This document shows positions 1 through 5,959 of a stretch of 13,188 nt of DNA, piece after piece. The translations under genes were made by a program, and so were the position numbers. The notes under the pieces were generated by a model that was given only the letters and a program-made list of their open reading frames with translations, did not search any database and was not told the origin of the DNA. How positions within the stretch are numbered: position 1 is the first letter of the stretch; each line of letters starts with the position of its first letter. The stretch comes from Halomonas halophila (GTDB lineage Bacteria > Pseudomonadota > Gammaproteobacteria > Pseudomonadales > Halomonadaceae): contig DJIP01000238.1 of assembly GCA_002433675.1 (NCBI GenBank), positions 1 to 13,188 on the forward strand, written 5' to 3'.

Positions 1-146
1 CAATCGCTCACCGCCAACGACCTTGTCCCTTGTGCGCATGCCTCCGGGGCGGAGCCACCGATCCGGGCGCCATGCCTGTCGCGCGCACCCCACGACGGCC
101 GGGCCTGCGATGCGCTATCATGCCGCCACTCATCGAGGGAGAGATC
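1..146. other. Upstream region of regB
   Basis: No gene is supported in the first 146 bases; the readable frames are continuations over regB. A -10-like TATCAT lies at 116-121 but no -35 sits at a fitting distance. The regB ribosome site is at 135-143. The end or start of a preceding gene, if any, is outside the window. Confidence 0.4.
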
Positions 147-1406
147 ATGCCTGCCGCCCTTCCACTGCCGCTGTCGACGCCCAACCGCAACCTGATCCGC
201 CTGACCTTCGTACGCGGCATTACCTGGACCGGTTTTCTGGTCGCGATCATCGTCGGCATCGAGCTGCTGGACTTCGCCCTCGACGTTCCTGCGGTGATCG
301 CGGTGATCGTCGCCATGGGGCTGATCAATATCGCCACCTGGTGGCGTCTGGGCCGACCCAGGGATGTCAGCCATCACGAGTATCTGATCCACCTGCTGCT
401 GGACGTGGCCGGGCTGACCCTGCTGTTCTACTTCACCGGCGGTGCGACCAACCCCTTCATCACCTACTATCTGGTGCCGGTGACCATCGCCGCCGCCACC
501 TTGCCCTGGCGTCACGCCTGGATCCTGGCGCTGACCGCCATGGCCGCTTACAGCGCCCTGATGGTGGTCTACCATCCGGTGCCGCAGCTGGGCTCCCACT
601 ACGCCTCCAGCGTCAACCTTCACGTGCTCGGCATGTGGCTCAACTTCTTCCTGTCGGCGGGACTGGTGACCTTCTTCATCTACAAGATGGCCCACGCCCT
701 GCGCCATCGCGACCAGACCCTGGCTCGCACCCGCGAGGCGGCGCTACGCTCGGAGCAGGTCCTGGCGGTGGCGACCCAGGCCGCCGGCACCGCCCATGAG
801 CTCGGCACGCCGCTGTCGACCATGGCGGTGGTGCTGTCCGAACTCAAGAATGAACACCATGACGACCCCAGGCTGGTGGAAGATATCGACCTGCTGCGCC
901 AGCAGGTCGATACCTGCAAGGCGCGCCTGAGGAACCTGGTCGAAAGCGCCGACCTCAGGCGCAAGGACGAGCCGGAGACCCGCGACGCCCAGACCTGGCT
1001 TGATGGCGTGATCGACCGCTGGCTGGTGCTGCGCCCGGACGTCACCCATCACCTTGAGGTCGCGCGCCGACGCGGCCAGCCGTCGATCGCGGTGGATACC
1101 ACCCTGGACCAGGCGCTGACCAACCTTCTCAACAACGCCGCCGACGCCCAGCCGGACGATATCGAGATCCAGCTCGACTGGACCGCCGACAAGGTGATCA
1201 TCGATATCCGCGATCATGGGCCGGGCATCCCCATGTCGATCGCCGACCAGCTTGGCGAGACCTTTGTGTCTACCAAGAGCAAGGGACTGGGGATCGGCCT
1301 GTTCTTGACCCACGCCACCATCAATCGCTTCGGTGGGGGCGTCAGTCTGTATAATCATCACGACGGCGGCACCCTGACCGAGGTCACCCTGCCCCGCGTC
1401 GGCTGA
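147..1406 (+). CDS. regB: RegB/PrrB-type redox sensor histidine kinase
   Basis: This 419-residue membrane histidine kinase belongs to the RegB/PrrB/ActS/RoxS family, which phosphorylates RegA in response to the redox state of the ubiquinone pool. About six hydrophobic segments fill residues 24-180. The family's quinone-associated motif GGxxNPF is present as GGATNPF (98-104). The H-box AHELGTPLS has its phospho-acceptor at His217. Cys257 in VDTCKARL matches the position of the redox-active cysteine of RegB. The ATPase domain shows the N-box (NLLNNAADA, 326-334), DHGPG (357-360 region) and GLGIGL (380-385). I chose ATG 147 because GAGGGAGAG lies just before it; ATG 120 is in frame but has no good ribosome site. 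The response regulator follows 21 bp downstream, so the two are surely co-transcribed. No SenC/PrrC gene, often found beside regB elsewhere, is seen. Family assignment is firm; the signal sensed in this organism is inferred. Confidence 0.93.
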   Translation: MPAALPLPLSTPNRNLIRLTFVRGITWTGFLVAIIVGIELLDFALDVPAVIAVIVAMGLINIATWWRLGRPRDVSHHEYLIHLLLDVAGLTLLFYFTGGATNPFITYYLVPVTIAAATLPWRHAWILALTAMAAYSALMVVYHPVPQLGSHYASSVNLHVLGMWLNFFLSAGLVTFFIYKMAHALRHRDQTLARTREAALRSEQVLAVATQAAGTAHELGTPLSTMAVVLSELKNEHHDDPRLVEDIDLLRQQVDTCKARLRNLVESADLRRKDEPETRDAQTWLDGVIDRWLVLRPDVTHHLEVARRRGQPSIAVDTTLDQALTNLLNNAADAQPDDIEIQLDWTADKVIIDIRDHGPGIPMSIADQLGETFVSTKSKGLGIGLFLTHATINRFGGGVSLYNHHDGGTLTEVTLPRVG

Positions 1407-1427
1407 GTCTCCATTCACGAGGACATC

Positions 1428-1967
1428 ATGCAAGACACCGCACACCGGCTACTGATCATCGATGACGATGAGGTCTTTTGCCACGTACTCGAACGCGCCA
1501 TGCAACGCCGCGGCCACGAGGTCGAGGTGGCCCATGACGCCACCCAGGCGCTGGAACTGGCGCGTCGCCACCAGCCGGAGGTCGCCACCCTGGACCTCAA
1601 GCTCGATCAGGACTCGGGGTTGAAGCTGTTGCCCGAACTGCTGGAGGTTGTTCCCGACTGCCGCATCGTGGTGCTGACCGGCTACTCCAGCATCGCCACG
1701 GCGGTGGAGGCGATCAAGCTCGGTGCGGTCAACTACCTGTGCAAGCCGGTGGACGCCGACGAGGTGCTCAGCGCCCTCGAGCAGCGTGAAGGTAACCCCG
1801 AGACCGAGGTGGCGGACAATCCCCCGTCGATCAATCGCCTGACCTGGGAGCATATCCAGAAGGTGCTGCAGGAACACGACGGCAACATCTCGGCCACCGC
1901 CAGGGCGCTCGGCATGCACCGTCGCACCCTGCAACGCAAGCTGCAGAAACGCCCAGTCCGGCGCTGA
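1428..1967 (+). CDS. regA: RegA/PrrA-type response regulator
   Basis: This 179-residue response regulator is the cognate partner of the upstream kinase. The receiver domain has the acidic pocket IDDDE (11-15), the phospho-acceptor Asp56 in TLDLKLD, Thr84 in VLTGYSS and Lys106 in CKPVD. A linker with acidic and proline residues (about 122-135) leads to a Fis-type helix-turn-helix (about 140-175, ending GMHRRTLQRKLQKR), which is the short DNA-binding end typical of RegA rather than the AAA+ domain of NtrC-type regulators. The length is close to that of known RegA proteins (about 180). ACGAGGA sits before ATG 1428. Known members of the family control respiration, carbon and nitrogen metabolism globally; the targets here cannot be read from the sequence. 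The gene ends before a strong hairpin, suggesting a two-gene operon. Confidence 0.94.
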   Translation: MQDTAHRLLIIDDDEVFCHVLERAMQRRGHEVEVAHDATQALELARRHQPEVATLDLKLDQDSGLKLLPELLEVVPDCRIVVLTGYSSIATAVEAIKLGAVNYLCKPVDADEVLSALEQREGNPETEVADNPPSINRLTWEHIQKVLQEHDGNISATARALGMHRRTLQRKLQKRPVRR

Positions 1968-2001
1968 TGGCAGATACCCGATACCGTCTATATCCGATAT
2001 A

Positions 2002-2035
2002 ACAAGAGACGCAGCCCAAGGGCTGCGTCTCTTGT
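2002..2035 (+). terminator. Perfect 15-bp hairpin after regA
   Basis: ACAAGAGACGCAGCC (2002-2016) and its exact reverse complement (2021-2035) enclose a four-base CAAG loop, 35 bp after the regA stop. The position suggests the end of the regBA transcript. There is no real U-run after either arm (ATAAACC on the + side), so it may act as an RNA 3'-end stabiliser or a weak two-way terminator instead of a classical intrinsic one. The convergent dehydrogenase gene ends about 100 bp further on. Confidence 0.65.
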
Positions 2036-2137
2036 ATAAACCTCCAGCACGGTGGCGCACGCCCGAAGCCGGGTGTCTCGACCTGGCTCTATTCTCTGCG
2101 TCAGGCGCCTCTATCCTACGGGTTCTCCATCTACGCT

Positions 2138-2905
2138 TTACTGGGCGGTCCAGCCCAGATCGATGTTCCAGCTGGCGCCGGTGACCGCACCGGCTGCGTC
2201 CGAAGCCAGATAGCCTACCAGGCTCGCCACCTCGGAGGGGTCGATCAAGCGCTTCACCGCGGCGTTCTTGAGCATGATCTGTTCGATCACCTCCTGCTCC
2301 TCCATGCCATGGAGCCTGGCCTGGTCGGCGATCTGATTGTCCACCAGCGGCGTCTTGACGTAGGCCGGACACAGGGCGTTGGCGGTGATGCCCTGGGCAC
2401 CGCCTTCCAGCGCAGCGGTCTTGGTCAGCCCGATCATGCCGTGCTTGGCACTGATGTAAGCGGCCTTGCCGGGCGAGGCCACCTGGGCATGGACCGAGGC
2501 GATATTGACGATGCGCCCCCAGCCATTTTCGCGCATCGATGGCCAGGCCGCCTGGGTCAGCAGGAAGGGCGCGGTCAGCATCAGATCGATGATCTGACGC
2601 CATTTGTCCTGGGGGAACTCCTCGATCGGTGCGACGTGCTGGATGCCGGCGTTGTTGACCAGAATGTCCAGGCGTCCGAAACGCCTCAAGGCGTCATCGA
2701 CGGCGCCGCGACAGGCTTCTGCCTGGGTGAGATCGGCCTCGTGAAAGACCGCGCCCTCGGCCTCGGCCACCTCCCGGCCGGCCGGGTTGAAGTCGACCGC
2801 CAGGACCTGATGCCCCTGAGCACGCAGATGGGCGACGACCGCCGCACCGATGCCGCTGCTGGTACCGGTCACCAGGGCAACTCTGGGAGTGGAATGATCG
2901 CTCAC
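2138..2905 (-). CDS. bdhA: D-3-hydroxybutyrate dehydrogenase (SDR family)
   Basis: This cytoplasmic NAD-dependent enzyme oxidises D-3-hydroxybutyrate to acetoacetate, a step in use of 3-hydroxybutyrate or stored polyhydroxybutyrate. The 255-residue protein has the SDR nucleotide motif TGTSSGIG (13-20), NNAG (84-87), Ser137, and the YxxxK pair Tyr150/Lys154. Features typical of this dehydrogenase within the SDR superfamily are GIQHVAPIE (87-95), NIASVHAQ with His139, and LCPAYVKTPLVDNQI (178-192). The start is GTG at 2905: GGAGAG lies just upstream and the protein then begins MSDHSTPRVALVTG, normal for the family; an in-frame ATG at 2980 would add 25 unlike residues. Oddity: where the SDR catalytic tetrad usually has Asn (a NLxA-type helix), this protein reads DLMLTAPF with Met109. 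The HybE-like gene lies upstream on the same strand with a 145-bp gap. Confidence 0.9.
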   Translation of the reverse strand: MSDHSTPRVALVTGTSSGIGAAVVAHLRAQGHQVLAVDFNPAGREVAEAEGAVFHEADLTQAEACRGAVDDALRRFGRLDILVNNAGIQHVAPIEEFPQDKWRQIIDLMLTAPFLLTQAAWPSMRENGWGRIVNIASVHAQVASPGKAAYISAKHGMIGLTKTAALEGGAQGITANALCPAYVKTPLVDNQIADQARLHGMEEQEVIEQIMLKNAAVKRLIDPSEVASLVGYLASDAAGAVTGASWNIDLGWTAQ

Positions 2906-2935
2906 TATATGCTCTCCTCTGGGTCTGCAACACAT

Positions 2936-2952
2936 CACCCGTCGAACGGGTG
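2936..2952 (-). promoter_or_regulatory. Small hairpin or dyad upstream of bdhA
   Basis: CACCCGT (2936-2942) and ACGGGTG (2946-2952) form a perfect 7-bp inverted repeat around CGA, about 30 bases upstream of the bdhA GTG. It may be a 5'-UTR stem-loop, an operator, or the trailing hairpin of the upstream HybE-like gene; no U-run follows. A second perfect dyad, GCTGCA-T-TGCAGC, lies at 3012-3024 in the same gap. Function unknown. Confidence 0.35.
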
Positions 2953-3050
2953 GCGTCTCTCTGATGGTGATGCCTGCCAACGCCTACATCAGCATCCCAG
3001 CATATGTCAGTGCTGCATTGCAGCGCCAGCCGGACAAAGGTCTCGATCGC

Positions 3051-3470
3051 TCACTCGGGGGCCGTCATCACCTTGTCCATCAGCCGCTGTGCCAGGCGAC
3101 AGGCCTCGCCCATATCGTCGACATCGCTCAGGTCGCTCAACAGCAGGCAGCGCCACAGGATGTCCCCGGCCAGGACTTCCGGCTCGAGCTCGAACTCCCC
3201 CCTTGGCAGCTCCAGTGTCTGCGGCCCGGCCGTGCCCGTATCGCACGCATCAGCGGATTCCCGCACCAGCGCCAACGACAGGTCGCAGGGCGTCAGCCAG
3301 GCGCCAACCAGCCATCCGGGGCGCCCGGGACAGGGCGCAAAACACAGCGCATCCACCGCAAGCCGAGGATGAAACTGCGGACGCGCCTTGCACGCTCGCA
3401 GGTGACGATCACTGAATTCCCTGGCAAGACGTTCCAGCCGCCGGTACTGCTCCATCGATAGCGCAGACAT
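3051..3470 (-). CDS. HybE-like small protein ([NiFe]-hydrogenase chaperone family)
   Basis: This 139-residue soluble protein resembles the HybE family, whose E. coli member is a chaperone in maturation of hydrogenase-2. Comparison from memory: WLVGAWLTPCDLSL (53-66) lines up with the WTGCVITPWMLS stretch of HybE, TLELPRGEFEL with LQLPYGTMTF, and WRCLLLSDL with LSCSLMSPL, followed by a similar helical C-terminus. The usual ITPW tryptophan is Cys here, and the protein is shorter than E. coli HybE (162) because the C-terminal tail is absent. GGAAGGGG stands 4 bases or so ahead of ATG 3470, a good ribosome site. No hydrogenase structural or maturation gene is in the window, so a hydrogenase role is doubtful. 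The 5' end is part of an imperfect duplication (3462-3628). Real gene: likely; family: moderately sure; function: unknown. Confidence 0.68.
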   Translation of the reverse strand: MSALSMEQYRRLERLAREFSDRHLRACKARPQFHPRLAVDALCFAPCPGRPGWLVGAWLTPCDLSLALVRESADACDTGTAGPQTLELPRGEFELEPEVLAGDILWRCLLLSDLSDVDDMGEACRLAQRLMDKVMTAPE

Positions 3471-3628
3471 TACCCCTTCCTGTCACTGTTGAAACCTTGA
3501 TTGCCCGCCGCTGCCCTGGACACCCGCAGGCACACGTCGAGACAACGCAGACATCACACCTTTCTATCGTTCTGTCACTGTTGGAATCTTGATTACCCGC
3601 CCCTGCCGTCGACAGCCACAGGCACGCG
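3462..3628. repeat. Imperfect tandem duplication in the divergent control region
   Basis: Two copies of a segment lie head to tail: copy 1 about 3462-3536 and copy 2 about 3546-3628. CGCAGACAT occurs at 3462-3470 and 3546-3554; TGTCACTGTT occurs at 3481-3490 and 3573-3582. From that point the copies align without gaps at a 92-bp offset through 3536/3628, with about 47 of 56 positions equal by hand count; an 8-base length difference separates the two anchor blocks. Copy 1 includes the first codons of the HybE-like gene, so the duplication took in the start of that gene. The copy nearer the phosphatase gene is intergenic. Mutations between the copies suggest an old event. Confidence 0.8.
3483..3554 (-). 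other. Possible 23-codon upstream ORF before the HybE-like gene
   Basis: The duplicated copy of the HybE-like start still holds ATG (3552-3554), with GAAAGG a few bases ahead of it, and reads MSALSRRVPAG... for 23 codons to a TGA that ends 12 bases before the true ATG. The first five residues, MSALS, equal those of the downstream protein. It could be a translated leader that couples to the gene, or simply a relic of the duplication. No expression evidence is available from sequence. Confidence 0.3.
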
Positions 3629-3639
3629 GCGGACGGGAA

Positions 3640-3648
3640 TGTTAGACT
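3640..3648 (+). promoter_or_regulatory. Candidate extended -10 promoter for the IMPase-family gene
   Basis: TGTTAGACT at 3640-3648 fits an extended -10 element (TGn followed by a four-of-six TATAAT match). No convincing -35 hexamer lies 16-18 bp upstream. It would place the transcript start about 30 bases before the phosphatase ATG, leaving room for the AAGGAG ribosome site. Weak, unproven. Confidence 0.28.
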
Positions 3649-3683
3649 TCAGCCAAAATCCCTCCCCCTGCAAGGAGTCGCCC

Positions 3684-4514
3684 ATGACCCTCGAGGAACG
3701 TCTGGACGCCACCATCGACATTGCCACGGCGGCCGGCAAGATGATCCGCGATGCTCGCGAAGGTGACGACCTCAAGCATCACTTCAAGGAAGGCCAGGAG
3801 CTGGTCACCGATACCGACGTGGCGGTGGATACCATGATCACCGAACGCCTGGAATCTGCCTTCCCCGGCGAGGACCGCCTCAGCGAGGAACTAGCCCCCG
3901 ACAAGGATGCCGTGGAAGAAGATGGCGCCCTGTGGGTGGTCGACCCCATCGATGGTACCGTCAATTTCGCCCACGGGCTTTTCCATGTGGCGGTCTCCAT
4001 CGCCTACGTCAAGGATGGCGTCACCCAATTGGGCGTGGTCCACGCTCCCTTCCTCGGCGAGACCTTTACCGCGATACGCGACAAGGGCGCCTGGCGCAAT
4101 GGCCAGTCGATCAGCGCAAGCCAGAGCGAGTCCCTCGATCAGAGCCTGGTCGGTACCGGCTTTCCCTACCGTCGCGACAGCCGTCTGCCCCTGATGCGAC
4201 GCCTCAGCGCGGTGCTTCACCACTGTCGCGATGTGCGTCGAAACGGCGCCGCCGCCCTGGACCTGTGTGATGTCGCCTGTGGTCGCCTGGACGCCTACTA
4301 CGAAACCGTCTCCCCATGGGATTTCGCCGCAGGCTGGCTGATCGCCCGCGAGGCCGGCGCTCGCACCGGGCACCTGTACCCCTGCCCGGCGGGACTGCCC
4401 GAGGACCTTTACGGCGAGAACCTGCTGGTCAGCGCCCCGGCGATCTACGACGAGCTGGGCGAACTGCTGCGCCAGGCCGACGCAGGAGAGCTGCGAGATA
4501 TCGGTATCGGCTGA
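3684..4514 (+). CDS. Inositol monophosphatase family protein
   Basis: This 276-residue, Mg-dependent cytoplasmic sugar/inositol phosphate phosphatase belongs to the IMPase/FBPase superfamily. It carries the metal-binding signatures of the family: SEE with Glu68, DPIDGTVNF (87-95) with Asp87, Ile89 and Asp90, and PWDFAAGWLIAREAG (211-225) with Asp213. Gly-Asn-type start of the substrate lid, VTDTDVAVD (41-49), also fits. The length agrees with SuhB/CysQ-class enzymes (about 245-280). AAGGAG (3672-3677) precedes ATG 3684; earlier in-frame codons run through the repeat region and are not protein-like. It may act on inositol-1-phosphate, but histidinol-phosphate, NADP or PAP phosphatases share the same motifs, so the substrate is not decided. 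It lies upstream of grxA with a 187-bp gap and opposite to the HybE-like gene. Confidence 0.9.
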   Translation: MTLEERLDATIDIATAAGKMIRDAREGDDLKHHFKEGQELVTDTDVAVDTMITERLESAFPGEDRLSEELAPDKDAVEEDGALWVVDPIDGTVNFAHGLFHVAVSIAYVKDGVTQLGVVHAPFLGETFTAIRDKGAWRNGQSISASQSESLDQSLVGTGFPYRRDSRLPLMRRLSAVLHHCRDVRRNGAAALDLCDVACGRLDAYYETVSPWDFAAGWLIAREAGARTGHLYPCPAGLPEDLYGENLLVSAPAIYDELGELLRQADAGELRDIGIG

Positions 4515-4551
4515 GCGTCGACATTTCACCAGGTCGATAGCCGTGTTCGAT

Positions 4552-4584
4552 CGGAAGGCATGCAGCAACGCTATTGGCCTTCCG
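4552..4584 (+). promoter_or_regulatory. Stem-loop between the IMPase gene and grxA
   Basis: CGGAAGGC (4552-4559) and GCCTTCCG (4577-4584) form a perfect 8-bp stem with a 17-base loop, about 40 bases past the phosphatase stop and 118 before grxA. There is no U-run. It could be an RNA 3'-end structure or an operator for grxA. Function unknown. Confidence 0.35.
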
Positions 4585-4701
4585 CGACGCAATCCGTCAC
4601 AATGCGAGCCATCCACTTACTCATTGACCGTCCCGCTTCATGGCAGCGGACAGGTCGCTGATTCACCACTACCCACTGCATCAACGATGCGAGGAGCTTT
4701 C

Positions 4702-4965
4702 ATGATTGTTGTCATCTTCGGTCGCCCCGGCTGCCCCTTCTGCGTACGCGCCAAGGAGCTCGCCAACTCCCTGAGCGACGCCGGTCGCATCGATGGCTAC
4801 CGCTACGTGGATATCCACGAAGAAGGCATCACCAAGGCCGATATGGAAAAGACCATCGGCAAGCCGGTCACCACCGTGCCGCAGATCTTCGTCGACCAGA
4901 CCCACGTGGGCGGCTTCACCGAGTTCGACCAGTACGTGCGCGACAACGAGCTGATGCCTGCCTGA
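4702..4965 (+). CDS. grxA: Glutaredoxin 1 (GrxA)
   Basis: This 87-residue cytoplasmic dithiol glutaredoxin reduces protein disulfides (in E. coli including ribonucleotide reductase and PAPS reductase) with glutathione. It has the active site GCPFC (Cys11, Cys14; E. coli GrxA has CPYC), the cis-proline motif TVPQIFVD (Pro60) that contacts glutathione, and GGFTEFD (70-76) at the second glutathione-binding turn. VRAKELA and EGITKADME match the GrxA group rather than GrxC or GrxD, and the length equals the E. coli protein (85). GAGGAG sits 6-11 bases before ATG 4702; the upstream in-frame ATG at 4543 is not supported by a ribosome site or homology. A strong intrinsic terminator follows directly. 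In E. coli this gene is under OxyR; I could not see a convincing OxyR site here. Confidence 0.95.
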   Translation: MIVVIFGRPGCPFCVRAKELANSLSDAGRIDGYRYVDIHEEGITKADMEKTIGKPVTTVPQIFVDQTHVGGFTEFDQYVRDNELMPA

Positions 4966-4990
4966 AGCGACGGCACGGCCAGTCACAAGA

Positions 4991-5021
4991 CGGGAAGCCC
5001 ACATGGGCTTCCCGTTTTTTT
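4991..5021 (+). terminator. Intrinsic terminator after grxA
   Basis: CGGGAAGCCC (4991-5000), loop ACAT, and GGGCTTCCCG (5005-5014) give a perfect 10-bp GC-rich stem followed by seven T (5015-5021), 25 bases after the grxA stop. The A-rich flank before the stem can extend pairing with the T-run. Textbook Rho-independent terminator. Confidence 0.95.
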
Positions 5022-5123
5022 GCTGAAAAACCCCACAAGATGCCCTGTGGTCTGGCCCGCCTTGCCCGACAGACCTGGCCCTCACCCGCCCGGTCGCCGA
5101 AATCGTTGAACGTTCGCCCGTCG

Positions 5124-5155
5124 TTGAAAGATCGTCCCTCCTTCCTGCCTATACT
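5124..5155 (+). promoter_or_regulatory. Weak candidate promoter with a short direct repeat
   Basis: A good -10 hexamer TATACT (5150-5155) lies 35 bases before the next gene. The nearest -35-like hexamer, TTGAAA (5124-5129), is 20 bp away, longer than the usual 16-18. TCGTTGAA occurs twice with an 18-bp period (5103-5110 and 5121-5128), which may be a regulator half-site pair overlapping the -35. Low certainty. Confidence 0.28.
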
Positions 5156-5190
5156 CACAGAACAGGCTTCCTGGCAGGCAAGGATCGGCA

Positions 5191-5949
5191 ATGACAGAGC
5201 AGCAGCGCTTCGTGCAGCAATTGTGGCTGGACTACGTCCACCAGCACCCTGACATCGGTGCGCTGCGCCTGTGGCCGGTGGAAGCACCGATCGAGTGCTT
5301 CACGCTGGTCACCGTGAGCCAGTCCCCCTGGAGCCTGGCCTCCCTGTTGCCCGGCCTTGAACAGCAGGGCTACCGCCCTCTCTATCGCTATGCCCTGCCC
5401 GATCGCGGCCTGCTCGCCTGCCTGTTCGCCGGCCGTGAAGAAGGGCCGAGACTGAACATCGTCGAGCTGCAGACCACCCGCCTGTCACGTCAGCCGCGCG
5501 ATACCCTGCTGAAGCTGGTCGCCACCGGCGACGCTGAACGAACACCACTGCTTGGCGCCAACCGCCCCTGGTCGATGCCTGACTGGGGCAGCTACCAGCA
5601 GCTATATCGCGCCCATCCACTGGCCGGCTGGCTGGCGGTCATGGGCCCCCGGGTCCACCACGTCGCCTTCGACTGTCGCCGACTCGAACGGAGCCTGGCC
5701 GAGCTGGATCAGGCACTCCAGCAACAGGGCCTGCACGCCGGTGCGAACGAGGATCTGGCGTTACCCCTGTCGGCGATGGTCGAACACCGCTTCTACCCGA
5801 CCTGTTCGCGGCGTCTGGCGTTCGCCCAGGGAGACGAACACCGGGTGCAGCTCGGTGGCCTGCTGTTGCTGGAAAAACAGGCCAGTGCCGGCCAGCAGCG
5901 CACCGCCGACGTGATGCTGCCGCCACACAGTCGCTGCGAAATCACCTGA
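5191..5949 (+). CDS. Divergent DUF1338-like protein of unknown function
   Basis: I do not recognise this 252-residue soluble protein with certainty. Its pattern resembles short members of the DUF1338 family (VOC-like fold, metal-dependent; the characterised member HglS is a 2-oxoadipate dioxygenase/decarboxylase): LWLDYV (11-16) near the N-terminus, QGYRPLYRYALPDRGL (59-74), PRLNIVEL (86-93), WGSYQQLYRAHPLAGWLAVMG (about 132-152) and VHHVAFD (155-161) fall in the family order and spacing. The family's first metal ligand, in a DHIALRT-type motif, is replaced by ECFTLVT (35-41), and the late Glu ligand seems lost in GGLLLLEK; only the His156/157 region remains. If this is right, the protein is probably not an active dioxygenase. 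AAGGA before ATG 5191 is adequate. Convergent with the transporter gene, with a 10-bp gap. Confidence 0.55.
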   Translation: MTEQQRFVQQLWLDYVHQHPDIGALRLWPVEAPIECFTLVTVSQSPWSLASLLPGLEQQGYRPLYRYALPDRGLLACLFAGREEGPRLNIVELQTTRLSRQPRDTLLKLVATGDAERTPLLGANRPWSMPDWGSYQQLYRAHPLAGWLAVMGPRVHHVAFDCRRLERSLAELDQALQQQGLHAGANEDLALPLSAMVEHRFYPTCSRRLAFAQGDEHRVQLGGLLLLEKQASAGQQRTADVMLPPHSRCEIT

Positions 5950-5959
5950 GGCCGAGGCG

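Noticed and set aside
23..799. 258-codon + frame overlapping regB
   Set aside because: Arg/Pro/His-rich composition typical of a shifted frame; regB in the other frame has all family motifs.
1449..2603. 384-codon - strand frame antisense to regA and part of bdhA
   Set aside because: Both genes it overlaps are firmly identified; the frame has no recognisable domain and is a by-product of GC-rich codon use.
2906..3050. Sigma-54 promoter (GG/GC at -24/-12) upstream of bdhA
   Set aside because: TGGCAGG occurs on the - strand but the -12 part is not TTGC-like at the required distance.
2309..3415. 368-codon + frame opposite bdhA and the HybE-like gene
   Set aside because: It is the complement of two supported genes and shows no domain or ribosome site.
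4537..4574. OxyR-like ATAG/CTAT spacing upstream of grxA
   Set aside because: Only the outer two tetrads fit and their spacing is off by one; the inner ones do not match.
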